Positions 26,325 through 34,235 of a stretch of 64,000 nt of DNA are shown here, piece by piece (positions within the stretch are counted from its first letter, which is position 1; the number at the start of each line of letters is the position of its first letter). This DNA is from Acidobacteriota bacterium. GTDB taxonomy: Bacteria > Acidobacteriota > UBA6911 > RPQK01 > JAJDTT01. The notes under the pieces were generated by a model. The model searched no databases. It worked only from the letters and a program-made list of their open reading frames with translations, and was not told the origin of the DNA. Made by a program: the position numbers and the translations under genes. The stretch is from NCBI GenBank assembly GCA_028874215.1, contig JAPPLF010000101.1:62001-126000 (forward strand). The letters are read 5' to 3'.

Positions 26325-26711
26325 ATGACTGAGCAACGGCCCAAATCATTTGCGGCGCGTGCCAAGGACGCCCGGTGGGGGAAGGATCTGAGACCCTACT
26401 TCGCCTACCGCGACCTGGGGATCAAGGAGGCCACCGATGGCCGGGTGCTGGCCCACGTCATACGGGCCGAGCAACCGTGCGGGGGGCCTATGGGCTACCA
26501 CTCCCACGACCTGGAATTCCAGATGGTCTACCTGATCCAGGGGTGGGCGCGGCTCTACTTCGAAGACATCGGCGAGATCCGCGTGGAAGCGGGCGACGCC
26601 TGGTACCAGCCGCCTGGAATCAAACACGAGGTGCTGGAATACTCCGACGACTGGGTGGTGCTGGAGATCACCATGCCGGCGGAGTTCGAAACCCACGACG
26701 AATCGCGTTAG
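26325..26711 (+). CDS. Single-domain cupin protein
   Basis: The 128-residue protein has cupin motif 1 (YHSHDLEFQMVYLIQGWARL, His59, His61) and motif 2 (DAWYQPPGIKHEVLEYS, His101). Gln66 replaces the usual metal-binding Glu of motif 1. Cupins of this size bind a metal and often act on small organic acids or sugars, or are simple sensors. No operon partner is present, and the next gene converges. Confidence 0.85.
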   Translation: MTEQRPKSFAARAKDARWGKDLRPYFAYRDLGIKEATDGRVLAHVIRAEQPCGGPMGYHSHDLEFQMVYLIQGWARLYFEDIGEIRVEAGDAWYQPPGIKHEVLEYSDDWVVLEITMPAEFETHDESR

Positions 26712-26728
26712 CCCGAATTTCTCTCCTT

Positions 26729-28819
26729 CTATGGCGCCGAGGACTTCACCTGCTCGATCTGCGCCAGCAGGTCCAGGGCCACGGCATCGTCCGGTTTCAC
26801 CTTGAGCAGGCGGCGGAGCACGTCCTCGGCTTTCCCGATTTCGTTTCCCCGAAGGCGGGTCATGGCAAGGTTGATATAGGCGGGCCTGAACTCGGAGTCG
26901 GCCCGGATCGCCCCCTCGAACGCGCGGCCCGCGTCTTCGAACCTGCCCTTTCGCAAGAAGACCGTCCCCCTGTTGTTCTGGGCGCTGGCGTATTCGGGCC
27001 GCAGCCGTAGCGCCCTGTCGAAGGACGCCAAGGCGTCGTCGAGCCGGCCCGATTCCAGAAACGCGTAGCCCTGGTTATGGTGGACCTCGGCGGAATCCGG
27101 CCGCATGCGCAATGCCTTGCCGTAGGCCGAGACCGCTTCCTGAAATCGCTTCATCTGCAGATAGGCGTTGCCGAGGTTGACCAGGGGTTGCGGGGCCTCG
27201 ACGTCGATCTCATGGGCCTTCCGGAACGCACGAACAGCCTCGGCGTGCAGACCCTTTTTCAGCAGCGCATGGCCCAGGTTGCTCTGGACGTCGGCTGACC
27301 AGGGAGCCAATCGCCCGGCGGTGCGGTAGCTGTCTATGGCCTTGTCGATTTCCCCCGCCTTCAAGCGCATCGCGCCGAGATTGTTGTGGCTGTCCGCGTA
27401 GTCGGGATTCAGCCGGAGGGCCTTTTCGTAGGCCTCACGCGCCTGGTCCAATTTCCCCTCTTGCTCGTAGAGAAGCCCGAGGCTGTTCCACGACTGGGGC
27501 GTGTCGTGGCCCTGCTCCAGCAACTGGTGCTGATAGTAGACCGCCGCCTGGTCGTTGAGTCCGGCCCTTCGGAATGAATCGGCGATCATGGTGTAGTCCC
27601 GGGCGAATTCCATGCCGATGGATTTCCCGGGAAAGGGAAAGGCGGCCCGGACCAGTTCTTCTTCAGACCGAGGGGTGCTTTGAATGTCCCGGATGATCTG
27701 GCGGGCCGGAACTCTGCCCCGGTAGATCTTGACGATGTTCCCGTCCCGATCCAGAAGCATGGACGTGGGAACGGCCAGGTCGCGTATCTTTTCGAACAGG
27801 AAGCGATTCACCAGGTTGTACGCCGCGATGACGTCCTCGTCGGCAAGCAGCACCGGGAAGGGGAACTCCTCCTCCCGGGCATACTCCAGCACCTTTGCGC
27901 GGTCCGCGGGATCATCGACGGAGATGGCCAGAATCGCGGCGCCGAGGTCTCGCAGATCGTCCTGATGTGATCGCAGGTCCCGCAGTTCTTCCCGGCAAGG
28001 CGGACACCAGGTCGCCCAGAAGTTCAGCAACACCCGGCGGCCCCGGTACATGCCCAGGGAATGATGCCTTCCGTTCAAACCGGGCAACCGGAACTTGGGT
28101 GCGGCAAGTTTCTCCAGCAACCAGGTTCCGCTGTACAAAGGAGGATCCCCAGCGGGCGCTTCCCCCCCTTCGTCCGGCCTGGGGTCATCTTGCGGGAGAG
28201 ACCGAAACGGAATGGTCTCCGTCCTGTCCCACCCCTCTACGATCACGATCCTGTGGTTGGCCGGAAGATCGCGAACAGTCTGGACATCCCCGCTGGGCCA
28301 CTCGATCCTGACCTTCCGGATCCCGTCCTGGTTCCCCAGGCCGAACCAGACCCGGCGGGAGCTCTGGGACAGGAAGCCGGATCCGATCTTGACGAATTTC
28401 GACCTGGAGCCGGCGCCGGTCTCGATGGTGATCTTCGCTCCGACGGCGTCCCTGTTGCTGCGGGTGCCCCTGAGGTCGAAACTGGCCGCGTTGTAGCCGC
28501 TCCCGGCATGGTTTCGCATCAGCCGGAGTTGCGGCGAATTTCGATTCTTGAGGATGAGGTCCAGGTCGCCGTCCTGGTCGAGGTCGCCCACGGCGAAGGC
28601 CCGTCCATCTTCGGGGAAGTCCAACCCTGTGATGCCCGAGGCGTCGGCGAAGGTTCCGTCGCCACAGTTGATGTAGAAGTTATTGGTCTCGCGCGCACTC
28701 AGGGAACCGCCCTGCCGGATCAGCAGGTTCACCGCGTCCCATCCGTTCCGGTATTCGGAACCGATTCGCGCTCCGCACGGGGCCGAAGCCACAGCAGATT
28801 TCGATGGCGATTGCGACAC
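26729..28819 (-). CDS. C-terminal part of FG-GAP/UnbV-thioredoxin-TPR fusion (split by TGA)
   Basis: A GTG at 28819 gives 696 residues, but the same frame continues upstream without interruption to the TGA at 28841-28843 that ends the neighbour. Domains: a final FG-GAP repeat (about 48-100), ASPIC/UnbV (about 107-195, with WPSG), a TlpA-like thioredoxin domain with WCPPC at 271-275, and TPR repeats from about 420 to the end. This part alone has no signal peptide, so it would be cytoplasmic if translated separately. It is better read as the second half of one about 1350-residue envelope protein. Confidence 0.85.
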   Translation of the reverse strand: MSQSPSKSAVASAPCGARIGSEYRNGWDAVNLLIRQGGSLSARETNNFYINCGDGTFADASGITGLDFPEDGRAFAVGDLDQDGDLDLILKNRNSPQLRLMRNHAGSGYNAASFDLRGTRSNRDAVGAKITIETGAGSRSKFVKIGSGFLSQSSRRVWFGLGNQDGIRKVRIEWPSGDVQTVRDLPANHRIVIVEGWDRTETIPFRSLPQDDPRPDEGGEAPAGDPPLYSGTWLLEKLAAPKFRLPGLNGRHHSLGMYRGRRVLLNFWATWCPPCREELRDLRSHQDDLRDLGAAILAISVDDPADRAKVLEYAREEEFPFPVLLADEDVIAAYNLVNRFLFEKIRDLAVPTSMLLDRDGNIVKIYRGRVPARQIIRDIQSTPRSEEELVRAAFPFPGKSIGMEFARDYTMIADSFRRAGLNDQAAVYYQHQLLEQGHDTPQSWNSLGLLYEQEGKLDQAREAYEKALRLNPDYADSHNNLGAMRLKAGEIDKAIDSYRTAGRLAPWSADVQSNLGHALLKKGLHAEAVRAFRKAHEIDVEAPQPLVNLGNAYLQMKRFQEAVSAYGKALRMRPDSAEVHHNQGYAFLESGRLDDALASFDRALRLRPEYASAQNNRGTVFLRKGRFEDAGRAFEGAIRADSEFRPAYINLAMTRLRGNEIGKAEDVLRRLLKVKPDDAVALDLLAQIEQVKSSAP

Positions 28820-28840
28820 GACCTGCCGCCAGAGGAAGCT

Positions 28841-30790
28841 TCAGAGGTCCTTCGTGTCTTCGTTGGTGATGAAGCCGTTCACCACGTACAGGTCTTCATG
28901 ACCGTCGTTGTCGAAGTCGAAGAAATCGCTGCTCCAGGCCCACCGTCCCAACTCCACGTCCGCTTGTGCGCCGACCTCCTCGAACGTGCCGTCGCCCCGA
29001 TTGGAGAACAACGAGTTGCCCTTGGCATGCCGTTGATAGTTTTGGACCTCTTCCTGCGGCCGCTGGCTCTGAAACTGCCGCAACGAAGTGATCCGCTGAC
29101 CTGCCGACGACCACATGTTTCCCACGTAGAGGTCCAGTCGGCCGTCGTTGTCGTAGTCCTCCCAGGCCGCGCTCATCCCCGCTCCGATGTCCTCCACTCC
29201 CGCTTCCCGGGCCACGTCGGTGAAGGTACCGTCACCGTTGTTCCGGTAGAGGTTGTTGCGACCGAAGTCGTTGGCGACGTACAGGTCCGGGTATCGGTCG
29301 CCGTTGTAGTCACCCCACGCCGCGGCGAAGCTGTAACGCAGATTGTTCCGGTTCATTCCGGATTGGAGGGTGACGTCGCGGAACGACCCATTCCCCTGGT
29401 TCCGCAAGAGGATGTTGGGGGCGCCGTTGTTGGCGTCATGGTAGGGAAAGGGATAGTTTCCCAATTCCTCCTGTCCCCGCCAAAAGGCGTATGAACAGAC
29501 GTAGATGTCCAGGTGTCCGTCCCGGTCGTAGTCGGCCAAGGCGGCGGACACTTTGCTGCCGTCGGTGTCATCGATGGCCTCGAACCCGGAGTCGCCGGCC
29601 AGGCTGAACCGGCCGGAACCGTCGTTTTGAAACAGCAGTGAGCTGGTCCCGATGAGGATCAGGTCCGGGTCCCCGTCGTTGTCCGTGTCGGCCAGGAAAC
29701 TGGAGGCCGTGTTGTCCAGGACGTCGACTCCCGCCATTTCCGTGACGTCCAGAAAGGTGCCGTCTCCCTCGTTGCGAAACAGCAGATTGGGCAGGCCCGC
29801 CGGCTGGGAGACATGGAAATCCTCGTCGCCGTCGCCGTCGATATCGGCAATTGCGACGCCGTTGTGACCATAGACATCCATTCCGGCCACATAGTCGAGG
29901 ACTCCCTGCCAATACTCGACTCCTTGAAGCAACTGCTTCCGGTAAGAATCATTCTTTCCCAGCGCTTGATGCGTGACCTCCGTGAAGGCGCTTCCGGCAC
30001 TTCTCGCCCGCGACGCGGCAAGGACTTTCAGCCGCGAGAGTTCCCAGCGGCCCGTTCGGTCCTTTTGCCAACTGAGTTGCCAGTCCCCCTTCCACTGCAA
30101 GGATTCGCCATCCTTGCCCTGACCGACGATGGTGTAGATGACGTCGCTGACGACGGATGATCCTGGAAACCGGGGCGATTCGATCCTCGTCACCTTGAAT
30201 TTCACATCACGGATCCGGACGGCTTCCCGCAGGAGCCTGGCGATCTCCGACGGGAACGCCGCAGCCGTGACACGCTCCTCGCCGGCCGGCTCGCCGCGGA
30301 GAATCTCCAACCCCTCTTCGGACTTGACCTTCCGGGTGGCGGCCGGCTCCAGCGGCGTCCCCTTGAATCCGGAGCTCAACAGCCCGGAAGGAAACGAATC
30401 GGAATCCGGCGTGTCCTTGAGCGCAACGGCCAGCTTCTCGAGCCGGCTCTCGATTTCGACGTCCAGTTCTTCCGTATCCCATTCGTCGGAGCCTTCCGGA
30501 ACCTTCTTCAACGCTTCTTCCACATCCCCGAGCGGAAGATTCCTGGGAGGGATGGTGTACTCCTCTGTCCAGACGTTCCGGGTAAAAGATTCAGTTCGTT
30601 CTTTGAAGAAATAGAGAGTTCCGGCTGCGAGAATGGCGCCTAGGACCGCCAAGCCCAGGTAGAGGCTCCTGGGCCTCCGGTCCGGGGACGGTTTCTTCGG
30701 AGCAGTTCGAGAGCTAGTCTTCCCCGAGGTCCTTCGAACTCGTTTTTTCTTTCTCGGTCGGCGCCGCGAGCCTCGGCCTTTCCGGGCCAT
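28841..30790 (-). CDS. N-terminal part of the split FG-GAP protein, membrane-anchored
   Basis: The 649 residues begin with a very basic stretch (about 1-40) and a single transmembrane segment (LYLGLAVLGAILAAGTLYFF), so it is probably a bitopic inner-membrane protein rather than a cleaved one. A mixed region to about 300 precedes FG-GAP repeats ([84 protein letters not shown]). It stops at TGA in TNEDTKDL; the codons after it read SFLWRQVV, which I recall as conserved in full-length relatives. The two halves are probably one gene interrupted by a point mutation or base-call error. Confidence 0.85.
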   Translation of the reverse strand: MARKGRGSRRRPRKKKRVRRTSGKTSSRTAPKKPSPDRRPRSLYLGLAVLGAILAAGTLYFFKERTESFTRNVWTEEYTIPPRNLPLGDVEEALKKVPEGSDEWDTEELDVEIESRLEKLAVALKDTPDSDSFPSGLLSSGFKGTPLEPAATRKVKSEEGLEILRGEPAGEERVTAAAFPSEIARLLREAVRIRDVKFKVTRIESPRFPGSSVVSDVIYTIVGQGKDGESLQWKGDWQLSWQKDRTGRWELSRLKVLAASRARSAGSAFTEVTHQALGKNDSYRKQLLQGVEYWQGVLDYVAGMDVYGHNGVAIADIDGDGDEDFHVSQPAGLPNLLFRNEGDGTFLDVTEMAGVDVLDNTASSFLADTDNDGDPDLILIGTSSLLFQNDGSGRFSLAGDSGFEAIDDTDGSKVSAALADYDRDGHLDIYVCSYAFWRGQEELGNYPFPYHDANNGAPNILLRNQGNGSFRDVTLQSGMNRNNLRYSFAAAWGDYNGDRYPDLYVANDFGRNNLYRNNGDGTFTDVAREAGVEDIGAGMSAAWEDYDNDGRLDLYVGNMWSSAGQRITSLRQFQSQRPQEEVQNYQRHAKGNSLFSNRGDGTFEEVGAQADVELGRWAWSSDFFDFDNDGHEDLYVVNGFITNEDTKDL

Positions 30791-30809
30791 GACGCAGATT
30801 ATATGGATG

Positions 30810-30888
30810 GGAGCGGCGGTTTCCTAACCGCCGATTCTTGGAATTGTGGAGAGACAGGAATGGGGGACAAGACTGTCCCCCCTCCTGG
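30810..30888. repeat. Chimeric paired-hairpin repeat (copy E)
   Basis: The left hairpin is the CGGCGGTTTCCTAACCGCCG type, as in copy D. The right hairpin (30862-30881) is instead the GGGGGACAAGACTGTCCCCC type seen at 8295. The ends are GGGAG and CCTCCTGG. It lies in the divergent gap between the membrane FG-GAP gene and the cytochrome-like FG-GAP gene and would be in the 5' leader of the latter. Confidence 0.85.
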
Positions 30889-30902
30889 CTACCATCTCGA
30901 GC

Positions 30903-32471
30903 ATGACGTCGCGTGGTCAGTCGGCCGGCTGTTTCCCGGTTCTCTGCCTGAGTCTCTTCTTGCTCAGCCCCGCCCGGCCCTCCGCCGGCGGGGTCTCATC
31001 CGAACTCCCCCAGCCCACGGATGCGGAAGCCTTGGGAACGAAGATTCGGCAGGCGTGTACCCAGTGCCACGAATGGACGCCCCCGGAGATCCTCCCCAAG
31101 AAGGAATGGCCCGGCCTGATTCAGAGGAAGTTCAAACTGGCCAACATCACCCTCCTGCAATCCCACAACAAGCCGATCTGGGACGTCGACGCCCTGCAAG
31201 TCGCCTCCTACTTCCGGTCGAAGGCGCCTGACCGATTGGACACGCCGCGTTGGACGGCAAAGCGTGGGGGGCCGGAGCTCAAGTTCGACCGCCGACTCTT
31301 GCCGGGCAGGAAGGTTCGCGGTCTCCAACCCGGAGCAGCCAATGTCCGGCTCCTGGAACTGTTTCCGGATCTGGAGGGCCCCGAACTGGTGGTCAGCGAC
31401 ATGATCTCCGGGTGGGTGAGCTGGACCGATCCCGATGACGGTCAAATGGACCTCCGACCCATCGCCAAACTCACCAATCCCTGCCATGCGGAGGTCGTGG
31501 ACCTGGATCGGGATGGAAGGACCGACCTGCTGATCGCAGATCTCGGATGGCCCAAGCCGACCGACCAGCGAACCGGATCGGTGGCTTGGCTCCGGCGGAC
31601 CGGGAAGCGTGAATTCGAGGTCCACCGTCTGGCTACCGGGATCGGCAGGGTCGCCGACGTCCGGGCAGCAGACTTTGACGGGGATCAGGACGTGGACGTC
31701 ATCGTCGCCGAGTTCGGATGGAGGACCGTAGGGGGCATTCACTATCTGGAAAACGGGTCCGGTCCGGAAAAAGCCTCGAAACTCGGAGCCGGAGATTTCA
31801 GGTCCGTGGAACTGGATGACCGGGCCGGCGCGATTCACATTCCCATCGTGGACCTCGACCGGGACGGAAGGACCGACTTCATTGCCCTGCTCTCGCAGGA
31901 ACACGAAGCGGTGGTCGCGTTCCTCAATCGGGGACCGGGGACCTTCGAAAAGAAAACCCTCTTCGTCGCGCCTCACCCGCACTGGGGCTCGAGCGGGCTC
32001 GAAATGGTCGATCTGGATCAAGACGGGGACCTGGATGTGCTCTTCACCCACGGAGACACACTGGACGCCATGGCGGAGATGAGGCCCTACCATGGGCTGT
32101 CGTGGCTGGAGAACAAAGGCGACCTTTCCTTTGTCCATCACCCCGTGGACGTCTACTACGGCGCTCTCCGCGCCGAAGCGGGGGACCTGGACGGAGATGG
32201 CGATCTCGACCTGGTGGCAGCTTCCTATTTCCCCAATCTGACCGAGGAGGTGCGCCGTCGATACAATCTTCCGGGAGTGGTCTGGTACGAACAGACCCGA
32301 CCCGGGTCCTTCCAACCCCGCTCTTTGGCCGATATTCCGTGCGACTACATCACCCTTGAGCTGGGTGACATCGACGGAGACGGCGGCACCGACATCATCC
32401 TGGGAAACTTCGGCCAAGCCAGGGAAGGAGTGGACTGGGAGCTGGTCCAGATCTGGCGGCAGCGGCCGTAA
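30903..32471 (+). CDS. FG-GAP-repeat protein with N-terminal c-type cytochrome motif
   Basis: The start at 30903 is chosen because the preceding in-frame codons lie in a hairpin repeat; it gives a signal peptide (FPVLCLSLFLLSPARPSAGG). Residues about 52-57 carry a single CTQCH haem motif, and the next 60 residues resemble a small cytochrome-like domain. FG-GAP loops follow (VVDLDRDGRTDLLI, AADFDGDQDVDVIV, IVDLDRDGRTDFIA, MVDLDQDGDLDVLF, AGDLDGDGDLDLVA, LGDIDGDGGTDIIL). No ASPIC/UnbV domain is seen, unlike its neighbours. Length 522. Confidence 0.82.
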   Translation: MTSRGQSAGCFPVLCLSLFLLSPARPSAGGVSSELPQPTDAEALGTKIRQACTQCHEWTPPEILPKKEWPGLIQRKFKLANITLLQSHNKPIWDVDALQVASYFRSKAPDRLDTPRWTAKRGGPELKFDRRLLPGRKVRGLQPGAANVRLLELFPDLEGPELVVSDMISGWVSWTDPDDGQMDLRPIAKLTNPCHAEVVDLDRDGRTDLLIADLGWPKPTDQRTGSVAWLRRTGKREFEVHRLATGIGRVADVRAADFDGDQDVDVIVAEFGWRTVGGIHYLENGSGPEKASKLGAGDFRSVELDDRAGAIHIPIVDLDRDGRTDFIALLSQEHEAVVAFLNRGPGTFEKKTLFVAPHPHWGSSGLEMVDLDQDGDLDVLFTHGDTLDAMAEMRPYHGLSWLENKGDLSFVHHPVDVYYGALRAEAGDLDGDGDLDLVAASYFPNLTEEVRRRYNLPGVVWYEQTRPGSFQPRSLADIPCDYITLELGDIDGDGGTDIILGNFGQAREGVDWELVQIWRQRP

Positions 32472-32509
32472 CCTGCGGAACTCCCGCATAAACCAACGAT
32501 TGTCGTACC

Positions 32510-34219
32510 ATGACTCCGATGCATCCCATGGGATGGACCCTGGCGTGGAGCCGACTATTCATTCCGGTATTGGCTGTCCCTTTCATTTGGGTCTTGAGCG
32601 CCCCGTCCGAAACAGCCGCCCGCGGGGAGGATCCGGGATCCATTCGATTCACCGACATCGCATCCAGATCGGATATTCGCTACCATTCCAATAACGACTT
32701 CACCGGGCGCAAGTACTTTCCCCAGCCCATGTGCGGCGGCGTCGCCATCTTCGACTACGACGGCGACGGCAGGCTGGACATCTTCTTCACCAACGGCGCC
32801 AAGTTGCCCGAAGTCGAGAAGACCAACCGCTCGTTTCACAACTGCCTCCTGCGCAACCTGGGCGGAGGCAGATTCGAGAACGTCACCCGGCAGGCCGGCC
32901 TGACGGGGGCCGGATTGGGCTACTGTTTCGGGGTGACCGCCGGCGACTACGACAACGACGGCGACCGCGACCTGTTCATCGGCAACGCCGGACCCAACAC
33001 CCTGTATCGAAACAACGGCGACGGGACGTTCAGCGACGTGACCATCGGGTCGGGCCTCGACGACAAGCCGGAAGACCTGTTGAGCGTGGACGCCGCCTGG
33101 TTCGACTACGACCAGGATTCCCTGCTGGACCTGTTCGTCTCCCAATACACCTATTGGAACGCCAAAACCGACAAGCCGTGCCTGTTTCCCGACGGCACTC
33201 CGTTCTACTGCAGTCCCAAGACCGTCCGGAGTGTTTCCAACACGCTCTACCGGAATCTGGGCGGCGGGAAATTCACCGATGTCTCACGCGAGGCGGGCCT
33301 CGACAACGCGTTGGGCAAGGGCATGGGGTTGGGAATTGCCGATTTCAATCAGGACGGCCGTCCGGACGTGTTCGTCGCCAACGACACGGTGCAGAATTTT
33401 CTCTACCTGAATCAGGGCGACGGAACCTTCCGGGAAGCTTCGTTTTTCCTGGGCGTCGCCTACAAGGGTTCGGCGGTGGCCGGCTCGGGCATGGGCGCCG
33501 ACGCCAAGGATTTCAACAATGACGGGCAGGTCGACATTTTCTACAACGACCTCAGGAATCAGCTCCACGGGCTCTTTCAGAACCGGGGCGGGCGGTTTTT
33601 CGAATATGTCAGTTACCGGACTCAGGTGGCCAAGCTGAGCCGCAGCTTCACGGGCTGGGGCAGCGGGTTCATCGATTTCGACAACGACGGTTGGAAGGAC
33701 ATCTATTCGGCCAACGGGGGCCTGGAATACCTGAGTCCCGACACCGCCCAGCACGACACCATGCTGCGGAACCTGGAGGGGACGGCCTTTGCCGATGTCT
33801 CCGAGAGCCTGGGCAAGGATTTCATGCGCATCGCCTACCAGCGCGGTTCATCCTTCGGAGATCTGAACGATGACGGATTCCTGGATATCGTCGTTACGTC
33901 GCTGAACCAGATGCCGAGGATTCTGCAAAATTCGGGCGGCAACGGAAACCACTGGCTGATGCTGGATCTCCGCGGCCGGGCCAGCAACCGGGACGCCATC
34001 GGAGCCTCCGTCCTGCTGCGGACGGCCTCGGGACGGACCCTTCACAACCTTGTTTCCTCGACGGTGGGCCTCATGTCCTCGCCGGACCGTCGGGTTCATT
34101 TCGGTTTGGGGAAGGAAGAAGGCGTCGAGTCTCTGGAGATCCGCTGGCCGTCGGGCAAGGTTCAGGTATTGAACGGCGTCCAACCCGACCAGATTCTCAG
34201 GGTCGAGGAGCCGGACTAG
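32510..34219 (+). CDS. CRTAC1-family FG-GAP/ASPIC-UnbV protein
   Basis: The 569-residue protein has a signal segment (RLFIPVLAVPFIWVLSAP) and calcium-loop repeats including IFDYDGDGRLDIFF, AGDYDNDGDRDLFI, WFDYDQDSLLDLFV, IADFNQDGRPDVFV and FIDFDNDGWKDIYS. The C-terminal ASPIC/UnbV domain has SNRDAIGASV and WPSG. Starts at 32510, 32519 and 32528 are all possible. It follows the cytochrome-like FG-GAP gene by 38 bp on the same strand, and converges with a TPR gene 16 bp away. Confidence 0.88.
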   Translation: MTPMHPMGWTLAWSRLFIPVLAVPFIWVLSAPSETAARGEDPGSIRFTDIASRSDIRYHSNNDFTGRKYFPQPMCGGVAIFDYDGDGRLDIFFTNGAKLPEVEKTNRSFHNCLLRNLGGGRFENVTRQAGLTGAGLGYCFGVTAGDYDNDGDRDLFIGNAGPNTLYRNNGDGTFSDVTIGSGLDDKPEDLLSVDAAWFDYDQDSLLDLFVSQYTYWNAKTDKPCLFPDGTPFYCSPKTVRSVSNTLYRNLGGGKFTDVSREAGLDNALGKGMGLGIADFNQDGRPDVFVANDTVQNFLYLNQGDGTFREASFFLGVAYKGSAVAGSGMGADAKDFNNDGQVDIFYNDLRNQLHGLFQNRGGRFFEYVSYRTQVAKLSRSFTGWGSGFIDFDNDGWKDIYSANGGLEYLSPDTAQHDTMLRNLEGTAFADVSESLGKDFMRIAYQRGSSFGDLNDDGFLDIVVTSLNQMPRILQNSGGNGNHWLMLDLRGRASNRDAIGASVLLRTASGRTLHNLVSSTVGLMSSPDRRVHFGLGKEEGVESLEIRWPSGKVQVLNGVQPDQILRVEEPD

Positions 34220-34235
34220 CGCCGCGGCGGTGGTT

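Noticed and set aside
28841-28843. Selenocysteine or alternative-code reading of the TGA
   Set aside because: TGA ends many genes in this window normally, and I saw no obvious selenocysteine-type hairpin or conserved Cys at this place; mutation or error is simpler.
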